Shown piece by piece: positions 1 through 7,955 of a DNA stretch of 64,000 bases. The translations under genes and the position numbers were made by a program. The number at the start of each line of letters is the position of its first letter. Positions within the stretch are counted from its first letter, which is position 1. The notes beneath the pieces are model-generated. The model was not told where the DNA came from. It was given only the letters and a program-made list of their open reading frames with translations, and did no database searches. The stretch is from positions 1 to 64,000 of the forward strand of contig JAHHII010000013.1 of NCBI GenBank assembly GCA_019358855.1. Direction: 5' to 3'. The DNA is from Timaviella obliquedivisa GSE-PSE-MK23-08B (GTDB taxonomy: Bacteria; Cyanobacteriota; Cyanobacteriia; Elainellales; Elainellaceae).

Positions 1-36
1 TCCAGTAGTCAGATTGCTGGGATATGCTTTACTCAT
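1..36 (-). mobile_element. 5' end of a probable IS5-type transposase gene, cut by the window edge
   Basis: Reading leftward from an ATG at 36-34, the first twelve residues are MSKAYPSNLTTG. This resembles the N-terminus of cyanobacterial IS4/IS5-type transposases, which often open with an M-S/R-K-A-Y-P-S-x-L-T pattern. Only 12 codons are visible, so the rest lies outside the window. The bases just above 36 would then hold the outer end of the element, but I cannot define a terminal inverted repeat because the other end is missing. The neighbouring decayed genes fit insertion activity here. The call rests on a very short match and is tentative. Confidence 0.4.
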
Positions 37-486
37 ATTGCTTTCTCGGTGCTGCGTGCTTTCTATTCGCAGCTTACACTGAGAGAGCTTTTTTACCGAC
101 TAGCTGACTTTTCAAACATCCTCTTAAGCGTCCTTACAAATATCTCAATGAAGTTCTCTTGCTGCTGGACGGACAAAAGTAACTTAAATACTATCTTGAG
201 TTTCACTGACCTGTTTTAATCAGCAGACAGCAAACCTGTTAGGAATTCTGTCCAAAATTGAGCAAAGATTGATAGCGAGATTAAGATCAAAGGGAAGTCG
301 TTGCTGCAAGAGGTTGGCGAAAAGATTAGTGAAAAGCTAAGGTTTGTAGAAAAGAAGACGGCAGGATCTGGGCGCATTCCTCCAAATTTGATGTAGCAGA
401 CATCGTTGACTGCCTCGCTGCTTGCCCCCTATGACAAACTGCAAGTCCTGCCAAATCTGTTTTATCCCCCAGCAAAATAGTATCCC
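37..486. other. Gene-free stretch between the IS edge and the GNAT remnant
   Basis: There is no convincing intact gene. A frame open from 262 to 393 (+) encodes about 44 lysine- and glutamate-rich residues that look protein-like, but it has no start codon and no recognised family. It may be a gene remnant. No clear promoter or terminator was seen. Confidence 0.4.
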
Positions 487-774
487 CTAAACTTTGCTCC
501 TCAACGCAACAATCTCACGCGATACATCTAGCCCAGCATAGATAGCATTCGTCAGTTCAGCACATGCCTTAAGACATTGCGATCGCTGCTGGGGGTTTTG
601 AGAGGATTTTGTTGCTCGCAAGTCTTGCTGATGTGGCTGAATTGGTTTTGCCATGATGAAGGTGAGGAAACGTGGGTAGAACCCAAATTTCTGATAGAGT
701 GCGTGGTGCTTTCGGCTGTTGGGAAAAGTAAACAACCCTATCTGCCACGTCCCCCTTTGCGCAAATTGAGCCAT
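487..774 (-). pseudogene. Remnant of a GNAT-family N-acetyltransferase (C-terminal part only)
   Basis: The 95-residue frame contains GTWQIGLFTFPNSRKHHALY followed by QKFGFYPRFLT. I recognise this as the C-terminal core of a bacterial GNAT acetyltransferase, where the Q/R-x-x-G-x-A acetyl-CoA loop would lie further N-terminal. Here the protein starts just before that segment, so the acetyl-CoA-binding half is missing. On the upstream side (higher coordinates) the reading frame runs directly into a dispersed repeat starting near 778, which suggests that the repeat or an associated deletion removed the 5' half. The C-terminal GLDVSREI segment appears family-like. An alternative is a short expressed protein, but loss of the cofactor site argues against enzyme function. 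Confidence 0.65.
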
Positions 775-777
775 CTA

Positions 778-925
778 CTCAAAGCTCCCTTCCTTCAGGA
801 GAGAAATTGGGGCAGAGATCTATCTACCTGCGTTGCCGCCCCAACCTAATCCCTAGCTCCTTTTCTGCGAGGGCAGGGGAACCGGGTTTTCATACTACAA
901 TTCAGCAACGTCAATTTTTATACGG
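778..925. repeat. Dispersed repeat, copy A (about 145 bp)
   Basis: This stretch matches 16563-16710 along its length with scattered substitutions. Shared blocks include AATCCCTAGC, GAACCG, ACTACAATYCAGCAACG and TTCCTT(C/T)AGGAGAG. Internal pyrimidine/purine blocks (CCTTCCTTCAGGAGAG) can fold into short hairpins. The form is that of a non-coding dispersed element. It abuts the truncated GNAT gene. Confidence 0.75.
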
Positions 926-1005
926 TAATGTGGGATTTGGTTGTCCTTGTTGCAAATCTAGTATCCTGAGAAGGGTCTTTGTCGCGCAGGTTGGAGGATA
1001 GCTTT

Positions 1006-1827
1006 GTGGATGATGCAGGTTTACCAAAAGTACCTAAGCGCTTGTCGGAATACTCTGCCTCACAGCATGATGACTTGCCTGAAGCTTATCGAGAATTGCG
1101 TGATGAGCCTCGGAAGTCTAAAAAATCGTTGAAGTTCATTGGGTTGGCGATCGCCGCTTTTCTTTTAGTCATCCTACCTTTTATCTGGTTCAACCTCCGT
1201 CCTCAACCGACTGCTCTAAGCGCAAATTCTACAGAGCAGCGATCGGGTCAGCCATCGGGAGCCGTTATCTCATCTTCTACTACAGTTCCGTTACCGTCTT
1301 CCAGCAGTGCCACCGCCTCCCCCGACCAAGTCTTGGGGCATTACCGCTATGCCGAAGTGCCTTTATCTGACCTAGAGCCAGTTGCCAATGACATTAAGAT
1401 GCATAAAGCGGCTGCCCCTAAGTTTCTGGCAATGGTGGATGCCGCCCAAGCAGAGGGTGTTAGCCTAACTATCCTTTCAGGGTTTCGCTCGGTGGAAGAG
1501 CAGACGCATTTATTTTTTGATGTCAAAGCCGAACGGGGACAAAATACCGATACTCGCGCCGATGTCAGCGCTCCTCCAGGCTACAGCGAACACCACACCG
1601 GATATTCTGCCGACATTGGCGATGCTAATGAACCTGGAACTCATTTGAGCCAAAGTTTTGAGCAAACTGCTGCCTTTAAGTGGCTTCAGCAAAATGCGGC
1701 ATACTATAGTTTTGAACTGTCTTTTGCCAAAGGCAATCCCGAAAAGGTAAGCTACGAACCGTGGCATTGGCGCTATGTGGGCGATCGCAAAAGCCTAGAA
1801 ATATTCTACAGAACCAGAAAAAAGTGA
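1006..1827 (+). CDS. Membrane-anchored D-alanyl-D-alanine carboxypeptidase, VanY type (peptidase M15B)
   Basis: The product should trim the terminal D-Ala from peptidoglycan stem peptides on the outer face of the membrane. A single hydrophobic span lies at residues 43-63 after a charged N-terminus, then a Ser/Thr-rich linker (about 75-108), then the catalytic domain. M15B zinc-site signatures are present: SGFRS (158-162), SEHHTGYSAD (194-203, with H196 and D203 as expected ligands) and EPWHWRY (251-257, catalytic E251 and ligand H254). I chose the GTG at 1006 because GGAGG at 993-997 sits 8 bases upstream; an in-frame TTG at 979 has no such site. The stop overlaps the start of the next gene by four bases (GTGA), so the two are probably translated together. 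Length, 273 residues, is normal for anchored forms. Confidence 0.9.
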   Translation: MDDAGLPKVPKRLSEYSASQHDDLPEAYRELRDEPRKSKKSLKFIGLAIAAFLLVILPFIWFNLRPQPTALSANSTEQRSGQPSGAVISSSTTVPLPSSSSATASPDQVLGHYRYAEVPLSDLEPVANDIKMHKAAAPKFLAMVDAAQAEGVSLTILSGFRSVEEQTHLFFDVKAERGQNTDTRADVSAPPGYSEHHTGYSADIGDANEPGTHLSQSFEQTAAFKWLQQNAAYYSFELSFAKGNPEKVSYEPWHWRYVGDRKSLEIFYRTRKK

Positions 1828-2516
1828 ATCAAGCCTCTCTTAACCTCGTCGCTATCACTCTTTTTTCGTTAGTCATGATGAGCCTACTTGGGCCCATTCT
1901 GCATTTGTCGCCGACTGTTCCAGCGATCGCCACTTTCGCCATCCTCAGCTTTATGGCGGTTGATACCTTTGGGTTGCAAGGACGGTTTGGGGCGATCGTC
2001 ATTGATGGTTTTGCCCGCCTATCGCCAGAGCATCGGGCGCGGGTCATTTGCCATGAAGCTGGGCATTTTTTGGTGGCGCATCTGTCGGGTATTCCTATTA
2101 CGGGCTATACCCTAACGGCTTGGGAAGCATTTCGCCAAGGGCAACGCGGTCAAGGTGGCGTTAGCTTTGACACACAGGAGTTAGACCAAGAGTTAAAGCA
2201 GGGCATCTTATCGAATCAACTGATCGATCGCTACTGCACTGTTTGGATGGCGGGAACTGCTGCCGAAACCTTGATCTATGGCAATGCTGAGGGCGGCGCA
2301 GACGATCGCCAAAAGTTCCGGACGCTGTGGTTTCAGCTTAAACGTACTAATGCTGAGGGAGCGCTGAAAGAGAAAGGAGCAATTTTCCAGGCGAAGTCAT
2401 TAATTCAAGGGCAGATGCAGGCGTTTGAAGCATTAGTTGCGGCAATGGAGCAACGTGCCCCTGTTGAAGATTGTTGTCGGGCGATCGATGAGCAGCAGAC
2501 ACCTCAAGCAACATAG
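1824..2516 (+). CDS. Membrane protein with an FtsH-like zinc protease (M41) domain but no AAA domain
   Basis: The 230-residue product has two hydrophobic N-terminal stretches (about 8-26 and 31-48) and then HEAGH at 77-81, the zinc-binding motif of the M41 family. An acidic GGADDRQKF segment near residue 155 could provide the third ligand. FtsH carries an AAA ATPase module before its protease domain; none is present here and there is no Walker motif, so this belongs to the AAA-less M41-like proteins seen in cyanobacteria and plastids. The start is taken as the GTG at 1824 because it overlaps the vanY-like stop (GTGA), pointing to translational coupling. An upstream in-frame ATG at 1761 would lie inside the vanY-like gene. 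The substrate is unknown. Confidence 0.8.
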   Translation: MNQASLNLVAITLFSLVMMSLLGPILHLSPTVPAIATFAILSFMAVDTFGLQGRFGAIVIDGFARLSPEHRARVICHEAGHFLVAHLSGIPITGYTLTAWEAFRQGQRGQGGVSFDTQELDQELKQGILSNQLIDRYCTVWMAGTAAETLIYGNAEGGADDRQKFRTLWFQLKRTNAEGALKEKGAIFQAKSLIQGQMQAFEALVAAMEQRAPVEDCCRAIDEQQTPQAT

Positions 2517-2551
2517 ACACCCCAAACAACCTAGCTCTTGCTTTTTCAGCA

Positions 2552-2592
2552 AAAAGCCCCGCTGTCCACATAACAATGACAACGGGGCTTTT
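2552..2592. terminator. Bidirectional hairpin terminator between convergent genes
   Basis: AAAAGCCCCG (2552-2561) pairs perfectly with CGGGGCTTTT (2583-2592). Inner TGTC/GACA pairing extends the stem. A-rich and T-rich flanks make it usable for both the M41-like gene (+) and apcD (-). Confidence 0.85.
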
Positions 2593-2607
2593 GATGACAC
2601 TCTAATC

Positions 2608-3093
2608 TTAAGACATGGACTGAATGATGTAGTCGAAGTAAGGAGCCGCTTCAGCCGCATCTTCGTCATTCAAGAGTGCTAAAGATGAAGCCTTGAGGCA
2701 ACGAATGGATTCCACCATGCCAGGAACCGGAACGCCGAGAGAGTTGTACATTTCTCGCACACCCACTAGACCAATGCTTTCAATCGGGTCTTTGTCGCCT
2801 GCCAAAACGCCATAGGTCACTAGGCGAAGATACCAGCCATAGTCACGGAGACAGAGGGCACGTTGGCGATCGCCGTAGGCATTTCCGCCCGGAGCGATAA
2901 AATCTGGACGCTTCTGCCAAAGCTGCTTGCTGGCAGCTTGAACAATTTTCTTTTCGTTATCGGCTAAGGTCGCCGCGATGCGAGTTCGCTTCTCGCCGGT
3001 TTTTAAAAAAGCTTGAATACTCTGCAACTCGCCACTGCTGGGGTAGCGAAGTTCTTCGTCGGCATTAAGAATGACTTGGCTAACTACACTCAT
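2608..3093 (-). CDS. apcD: Allophycocyanin alpha-B chain (phycobilisome terminal emitter)
   Basis: ApcD is a minor core subunit that carries phycocyanobilin and passes energy from the phycobilisome core, mainly toward photosystem I. The 161-residue length, the N-terminus [20 protein letters not shown], the chromophore cysteine C81 in [12 protein letters not shown] and the ending [12 protein letters not shown] all match the ApcD family rather than ApcA, ApcB or ApcF. It stands alone, away from the apcABC operon, as is usual for apcD. The 317-base upstream gap shared with miaB should hold its promoter. No substitutions at key positions were noticed. Confidence 0.93.
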   Translation of the reverse strand: MSVVSQVILNADEELRYPSSGELQSIQAFLKTGEKRTRIAATLADNEKKIVQAASKQLWQKRPDFIAPGGNAYGDRQRALCLRDYGWYLRLVTYGVLAGDKDPIESIGLVGVREMYNSLGVPVPGMVESIRCLKASSLALLNDEDAAEAAPYFDYIIQSMS

Positions 3094-3410
3094 AAATGGT
3101 TGGGATGATTATTGAGATGGTTTGGCTAATGCTTGTATCTTACCGAGATTAGGGGACGGAAGGAAAGAGAAAATTATTAAACTCATAGAAACTGCCTATC
3201 AATGAATCTTTAAAGAGTTTATAAACTTTAATATTTGAGTTAACTTCAGCAGATTCGTTAAGGAGACGTTTCGATCGCCTACTCTAATATCGTGTTTTTG
3301 ATGATATTTCAAAATATTTCAAAGACATTAGTTAGCCTGCGTTAGGGATTTTTTTGCTCATCCTCCTGAACCCGATAAAATAAGAGACTATCCTCTTTCC
3401 ATTTCTTCCC
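3094..3410. promoter_or_regulatory. Divergent promoter region of apcD and miaB
   Basis: This AT-rich 317-base gap lies between divergently transcribed genes. It contains a perfect 12-base palindrome AGTTTATAAACT at 3216-3227 and several TTTAAA-like tracts. I could not assign a specific -10/-35 pair or regulator site. Confidence 0.45.
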
Positions 3411-4769
3411 ATGTCTTCTTCTCCCAAGCTATATCACATCACCACCTTCGGCTGCCAAATGAACAAAGCCGACTCCGAGCGGATGGCTGGCATTTTGGAG
3501 GACATGGGTTTTCGCTGGTCGGAAGATCCCAATCAAGCCGATCTCATTCTCTACAACACCTGCACCATTCGGGACAACGCCGAGCAGAGGGTTTATTCGC
3601 ACCTTGGCAAACAGGCAAGACGCAAGCACGAAAAGCCTGACCTGACTCTGATTCTTGCCGGATGTGTGGCGCAACAGGAAGGTGAAGCTCTACTGCGGCG
3701 AGTGCCCGAACTAGATTTAGTGATGGGCCCGCAGCACGCCAATCGTTTGCAGGATCTGCTAGAGCAAGTGTTTAACGGCAACCAGGTTGTTGCTACTGAG
3801 TCGGTTCATATTTTAGAAGACATTACTCAACCGCGTCGGGATAGTCACATTACCGCTTGGGTTAACGTCATTTATGGCTGTAACGAACGCTGTACCTATT
3901 GCGTTGTGCCTAATGTGCGAGGCGTAGAGCAGTCGCGTACACCGGAAGCCATTCGGGCAGAAATAGAAGAATTGGGTCGGCAGGGTTTTAAGGAAATCAC
4001 GCTGTTAGGGCAAAACATTGATGCCTACGGACGCGATTTGCCAGGATCTACTGCTGAGGGTCGCCATCAGCATACGCTGACTGATTTGCTGTACTTTGTC
4101 CACGATGTTCCTGGTGTTGAGCGTATCCGGTTTGCCACTAGCCACCCTCGCTATTTTACCGAGCGGTTGATTCGGGCTTGTGCCGAGTTGCCCAAGGTGT
4201 GTGAGCATTTCCATATTCCCTTTCAGTCGGGCGATAACGAGGTGTTGAAAGCCATGTCGCGCGGCTACACTCACGAGAAGTATCGGCGGATTATCGACAT
4301 GGTGCGCTACTATATGCCCGATGCTTCCATTAGTGCGGATGCGATCGCCGGGTTTCCGGGTGAAACCGAGGAACAGTTTGCCAATACGCTCAAACTGATG
4401 GAAGACACTGAGTTTGATATGGTCAACACTGCCGCTTACTCTCCCCGTCCTGGCACTCCTGCGGCACTGTGGGAAAACCAGTTGAGTGAAGAAATTAAGA
4501 GCGATCGCCTCCAACGCCTGAACCATGTGGTCAACACCTCAGCCGCCGAGCGATCGCAGCGCTACTTGGGGCGCACCGAGGAAATTTTAGTAGAAGCACA
4601 AAACCCCAAATTTCCAACCCAAGTAATGGGCAGAACTCGAGGCAACCGCCTCACCTTTTGCACCGGCGATATTCAGGAGCTACAGGGAAAAACCATCCGG
4701 GTTAACATCACCGAAGCCCGCTCCTTCAGCCTAACGGGACAAATGATGGTTCCCCTCTCTTGCGGATAA
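3411..4769 (+). CDS. miaB: tRNA-2-methylthio-N6-dimethylallyladenosine synthase
   Basis: MiaB is a radical-SAM enzyme that adds a methylthio group to i6A37 of tRNAs reading U-starting codons. MiaA, which makes i6A37, is encoded near the other end of this window (61569-62489). The 452-residue product has the N-terminal UPF0004 domain with cluster cysteines C15, C51 and C85, the radical SAM motif C157-x3-C161-x2-C164 ([10 protein letters not shown]), and a C-terminal TRAM domain (about 385-450). The start ATG is preceded by an AT-rich leader without a strong ribosome site. Its stop overlaps the longest possible version of the next gene by ten bases. Nothing essential is missing. Confidence 0.96.
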   Translation: MSSSPKLYHITTFGCQMNKADSERMAGILEDMGFRWSEDPNQADLILYNTCTIRDNAEQRVYSHLGKQARRKHEKPDLTLILAGCVAQQEGEALLRRVPELDLVMGPQHANRLQDLLEQVFNGNQVVATESVHILEDITQPRRDSHITAWVNVIYGCNERCTYCVVPNVRGVEQSRTPEAIRAEIEELGRQGFKEITLLGQNIDAYGRDLPGSTAEGRHQHTLTDLLYFVHDVPGVERIRFATSHPRYFTERLIRACAELPKVCEHFHIPFQSGDNEVLKAMSRGYTHEKYRRIIDMVRYYMPDASISADAIAGFPGETEEQFANTLKLMEDTEFDMVNTAAYSPRPGTPAALWENQLSEEIKSDRLQRLNHVVNTSAAERSQRYLGRTEEILVEAQNPKFPTQVMGRTRGNRLTFCTGDIQELQGKTIRVNITEARSFSLTGQMMVPLSCG

Positions 4770-4819
4770 ATGCTACACTTTCGCCAAGTTTCTCGCCAAA
4801 CTTTAGCTGCCAGAATCCT

Positions 4820-5122
4820 GTGATTGCAACACTGTTCATTCTGTTTCTAGGTTTAACGCCCTCTCTGCTGTCCCTGTGGCTCATGCGGCAAGCCGATGCA
4901 CGAGGGCAAGCACGCCTGCGTCTAGCCATGGATGCCTTTGCCACACGCGGGATGCCCTTACGGCTACAGCCTGATCAGCACTATGTTGAAGGCATCGGTT
5001 ACATCATTGGAGACTTTACTTGTCGGTTCAATGCCCGCTCCAATCAAATTCGCTGTGCCATCAATCCCTTTGGGCCCTGTCAAGACTGTTCTCATTATCA
5101 GCAAAAACCCCTAGAGGATTAA
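4820..5122 (+). CDS. DUF6464-type small membrane protein
   Basis: The product is about 100 residues with an N-terminal hydrophobic segment and a C-terminal cysteine cluster (C-R-F-N-A-R, then R-C-A-I-N-P-F-G-P-C-Q-D-C-S-H-Y). This matches the cyanobacterial DUF6464 family as I remember it. Function is unknown; the spaced cysteines could bind metal. The GTG at 4820 puts the membrane segment at the N-terminus. A TTG at 4760 is in frame, would add 20 residues and would overlap miaB by 10 bases. Either way it is probably cotranscribed with miaB. The stop codon lies inside the following hairpin. Confidence 0.7.
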   Translation: MIATLFILFLGLTPSLLSLWLMRQADARGQARLRLAMDAFATRGMPLRLQPDQHYVEGIGYIIGDFTCRFNARSNQIRCAINPFGPCQDCSHYQQKPLED

Positions 5123-5150
5123 GAGGAGTCGTAGACTCCTCTTAATCCTC
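5114..5150. terminator. Perfect 17-bp hairpin between convergent genes
   Basis: GAGGATTAAGAGGAGTC (5114-5130) is followed by a 3-base loop and its exact complement (5134-5150). The left arm includes the TAA of the DUF6464 gene. There is no long T tract, but position and symmetry suit termination in both directions. Confidence 0.7.
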
Positions 5151-5185
5151 TGCCGCTAACAATTTAGTACCATTCAACAATTTAC

Positions 5186-6004
5186 TTACCGTCCAACAAT
5201 CCGCATCCGTTGAGTCACTGCGGTCATACCATCGTTGCGAATGATTACTGCCGAAACCCAGCGATTCTCAGGAAGGAGCGGAGCACGCCCGATTTTGAAA
5301 AGCCCCCCGGATGACAGTAGCTCCAAGTTGATTGGAACTGCATTGAGGTAACCGCCAGCACTGATTGTTTCTTCCAGCGCTGCGCCTAACAGCAGACGAT
5401 CGCCCAACGGCTCGGTAACAATGGCATCAAAAGCATAGCTGCGTCCGATGGTTATCTGTTCGGGCAAGTTAACCTGCACCGTGGGCGGCGTTTGACCCAT
5501 CGTCACCTGGCTTTGCTCTGACAAAATTTCTTGCTGAACAATTTTTTGACCTTCAAATCGTTGCCGCGAAGCAATAGTCGCAGTCAAATTAATGGGGCGA
5601 TCGGGCGTGGTCTGGGTGCCAGTAATGGTTGTTGTTGTCTCCACCACTAACGCACTGCCCTCTGCCTTCCAAGAATTAATCTCAGTTTTGTAGACCATGC
5701 CGGGGTAACGCTTCCAAAACTTTGACAATGCGTCTTGAAAAGAGCGGTAGGTCAACCCATCAGAATTTGTGAATTGAGGGTCATAGAACGCCATAACAGC
5801 GGGCAAATTACCCCCACTAGCCGCCGCGTCAATTTGAGCTAGGGTCTGGGTCAAAATGGCAGGAGCCGGACGCACAGCAGGCGCGGCAGCAGGCGCTTGA
5901 GCAAGGGCTTGATCTGTCCAGCCAGTTATCCCTAGGCTAAAGGGCGCAATTCCTAAGGCCCAAATTAGGGCACAGCTAGACCAGGAGGTAAAACAATAAC
6001 GCAT
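5186..6004 (-). CDS. Secreted protein with an NTF2/SnoaL-like domain
   Basis: The 272-residue product begins with a signal-peptide-like stretch (hydrophobic residues about 8-27, then T-D-Q-A-L-A-Q-A). An Ala/Pro-rich linker follows. Residues about 50-165 (LAQIDAAASGGNLPAVMAFY onward, through SFQDALSKFWKRYP) look like an NTF2-like fold of the kind annotated nuclear transport factor 2 family in cyanobacteria. The C-terminal 100 residues are beta-rich and not recognised. It is probably periplasmic. The ligand or reaction is unknown. It is monocistronic, convergent with the DUF6464 gene and divergent from murG. Confidence 0.6.
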   Translation of the reverse strand: MRYCFTSWSSCALIWALGIAPFSLGITGWTDQALAQAPAAAPAVRPAPAILTQTLAQIDAAASGGNLPAVMAFYDPQFTNSDGLTYRSFQDALSKFWKRYPGMVYKTEINSWKAEGSALVVETTTTITGTQTTPDRPINLTATIASRQRFEGQKIVQQEILSEQSQVTMGQTPPTVQVNLPEQITIGRSYAFDAIVTEPLGDRLLLGAALEETISAGGYLNAVPINLELLSSGGLFKIGRAPLLPENRWVSAVIIRNDGMTAVTQRMRIVGR

Positions 6005-6216
6005 GGAAATTCGCTCAAAATGAGTGGAACAAGGTGACGCAAAATAGCAACTTAGCCCTAATATTAATTGTGCTTCTTTGCCCCAAAAGTGGAACGAGCA
6101 TCTGCAAATGATTCTAGGGTATCTTGATTCGTCTCCTAGCGAACAGTAAAAAGGTTTCAGAAAAAGGTTTCAGGTTCTCACCTCAGGTTCTCAATAATAG
6201 CCAGTCAGGTAAAGTT

Positions 6217-7344
6217 ATGTCGGTCGCTACCTCTGCAAAAATGTCTCAAGAATTATCAGAAGAACTGCCTCAACGGCTGTTAATTGCAGCCAGCGGCACG
6301 GGTGGACATTTATTCCCAGCGATCGCCACTGCCGAGCAACTCCCCCAGACTAAGATTGAATGGCTAGGCGTGCCCGATCGCCTCGAAACCCAGCTTGTGC
6401 CTGCAACCTATCCGCTTCACACCATTGACGTTGGGGGCTTTCAGCAAAAATTTGGACTAGGCACCCTGCGCATTTTTACCAAACTGCTGCTGTCGGTGCT
6501 ACAAGTGCGCAAGTTACTTAAAAAAGGTAAGTTTCAAGCGGTGCTAACCACAGGGGGCTACATTGCTGCCCCTGCTATTTTGGCGGCGCGTTCTTTGGGT
6601 TTGCCCGTGGTGCTGCACGAGTCTAATGCGCTACCTGGCAAGGTGACTCGGTGGCTCAGCCCACTCTGTACGCGAGTGGCGATCGGCTTTGAATCGGCGG
6701 CGCAATACTTGCCCCGTGCCCAAACGATCTATGTCGGTACGCCTGTTCGGGCACAGTTCCGCACCCATCCACCGCTAGATCTAGCAATTTCCTCAGAGGC
6801 TCCCTTAATTGTGGTGGTGGGCGGCAGTCAGGGAGCCGTCAGCCTGAATCAAAAGGTACGGGAGTGTGCTCCCGCCTGGATCGATGCTGGAGCGTGGATC
6901 GTTCACCTGACTGGAGAAAGTGATCCTGAAGCTAATAGCTTTCGCCATCCCCATTATTTTGGGCTGCCGTTTTACAACAACATGGCAGCGCTACTTCATC
7001 GGGCAAATCTTGCCATTAGTCGAGCGGGTGCAGGTTCGATGACCGAGTTAGCGATGACTCAAACTCCTGCAATTCTCGTTCCCTACCCTTACGCCGCCGA
7101 AGATCATCAGACTTACAACGCCAGAGTATTTGCTGATGCAGGAGCCGCACTGCTATTTCCTCAAAACCTGCTCACAGCCGAAACTTTGCAAACGAAAGTG
7201 TTGGAATTATTACGATCGCCCGAAACCCTTCAAGAAATGGCAGCCGCAGCCGGAAGCTTGGCGGTTCCTAATAGCGCTGAATTGTTAGCAGCTTTGGTTA
7301 AAAATTTGATTGTTGAGAAGTTAGTTCAATTAAAGATCTATTAA
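6217..7344 (+). CDS. murG: UDP-GlcNAc:undecaprenyl-PP-MurNAc-pentapeptide GlcNAc transferase
   Basis: MurG converts lipid I to lipid II at the cytoplasmic face of the membrane. Family motifs are clear: GTGGHLFPAIA (glycine loop of the acceptor domain), HESNALPGKVTR and GGSQGAVSLN (donor domain), then SRAGAGSMTELA and PYPYAAEDHQTYNA. I chose the ATG at 6217 (375 residues), which leaves a short variable N-terminus before LLIAASGTGGH. The frame stays open upstream to a TTG at 6124, but that stretch is low-complexity and includes short direct repeats (GGTTTCAG and CAGGTTCTCA, each twice, around 6152-6195). No other cell-wall gene is adjacent. Confidence 0.94.
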   Translation: MSVATSAKMSQELSEELPQRLLIAASGTGGHLFPAIATAEQLPQTKIEWLGVPDRLETQLVPATYPLHTIDVGGFQQKFGLGTLRIFTKLLLSVLQVRKLLKKGKFQAVLTTGGYIAAPAILAARSLGLPVVLHESNALPGKVTRWLSPLCTRVAIGFESAAQYLPRAQTIYVGTPVRAQFRTHPPLDLAISSEAPLIVVVGGSQGAVSLNQKVRECAPAWIDAGAWIVHLTGESDPEANSFRHPHYFGLPFYNNMAALLHRANLAISRAGAGSMTELAMTQTPAILVPYPYAAEDHQTYNARVFADAGAALLFPQNLLTAETLQTKVLELLRSPETLQEMAAAAGSLAVPNSAELLAALVKNLIVEKLVQLKIY

Positions 7345-7514
7345 GGCAGCCCTGTAAAGAATCATAGAGACAACTGAATTCTGAGGTGAATTCTTCTATG
7401 ATGCAATTAGGCAGGTTAACTAGATTGAGGGAGCGTACCAGGTTAGGTGCGATCGCAGCATAAAATTCTCATCTGGTTTCTGTTCTTCCCTTCATCAACT
7501 TAAAGGTCATAATT

Positions 7515-7676
7515 ATGAACATCATCCAAGCGATCGGCGTTGCGATTTCATATTTTTTTGATGGCTGCATCGAGCTTTTTAGCCCTAATCATGATGATTA
7601 TCCCCAGAGTGGTGTTCAGCCCTTTGAAGGGGAGAGTCATCCCAAGAAGTCACCCTTCTCAAGGCATAAGTACTAG
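7515..7676 (+). CDS. Small 53-residue protein of unknown function
   Basis: The frame ATG 7515 to TAG 7674-7676 encodes 53 residues: an amphipathic or hydrophobic N-terminus (MNIIQAIGVAISYFFDGCIE), then a polar part with DDYPQSGVQPFEGE. I recall similar short cyanobacterial proteins with a hydrophobic head followed by a Y-P-x-x-G-V-Q-P-F motif, without known function. AAAGG at 7502-7506 is a suitable ribosome site, and a hairpin with a T6 tail follows at 7704-7738, so it looks like a complete small transcription unit. A longer frame from 7540 in another phase overlaps it and looks spurious. Confidence 0.6.
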   Translation: MNIIQAIGVAISYFFDGCIELFSPNHDDYPQSGVQPFEGESHPKKSPFSRHKY

Positions 7677-7703
7677 CCTTAAGACCAGCAACATAATTGG
7701 GTT

Positions 7704-7738
7704 AAAAGCCGGACTTCCTTGGGAAATCGGGCTTTTTT
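7704..7738 (+). terminator. Rho-independent terminator after the small gene
   Basis: AAAAGCCGGACTTCC (7704-7718) pairs imperfectly, with two mismatches, with GGAAATCGGGCTTTT, followed by a run of T ending at 7738. Four loop bases lie between the arms. Confidence 0.75.
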
Positions 7739-7850
7739 CTAGTGCCATGGCGAAGCGGTTAGTCCGGCATCAGGATGATAAACCTTGGGTATCAGTTCCG
7801 CTGAATCATTCTGCTATCTCAGTTAATCGGCTCCTTTAACGCACTTAAAT

Positions 7851-7887
7851 TTGAATTCGCTTTATTGTTTTGAATTCGCTTTATTGT
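7851..7887. repeat. Two direct 18-bp repeats upstream of the dehydrogenase gene
   Basis: TTGAATTCGCTTTATTGT occurs at 7851-7868 and again at 7870-7887, separated by one base. The copies end about 70 bases before the next start codon, so a regulatory role is possible but unproven. Confidence 0.8.
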
Positions 7888-7955
7888 AGTGAAAGCTGCT
7901 CTTGGTTCATCCAGACTGATCCAGCAATTTTGCCCTAGCAATTGAGTGATTCCCC

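Noticed and set aside
262-396. Lysine-rich 44-residue open stretch
   Set aside because: No start codon, no ribosome site and no recognised family; may be a remnant only.
4005-4526. 173-residue - frame
   Set aside because: Antisense of miaB; composition mirrors the real gene.
7540-7839. 99-residue frame on + strand
   Set aside because: It starts at a weak TTG, has low-complexity features, and overlaps the better 53-residue gene (7515-7676) and its terminator.
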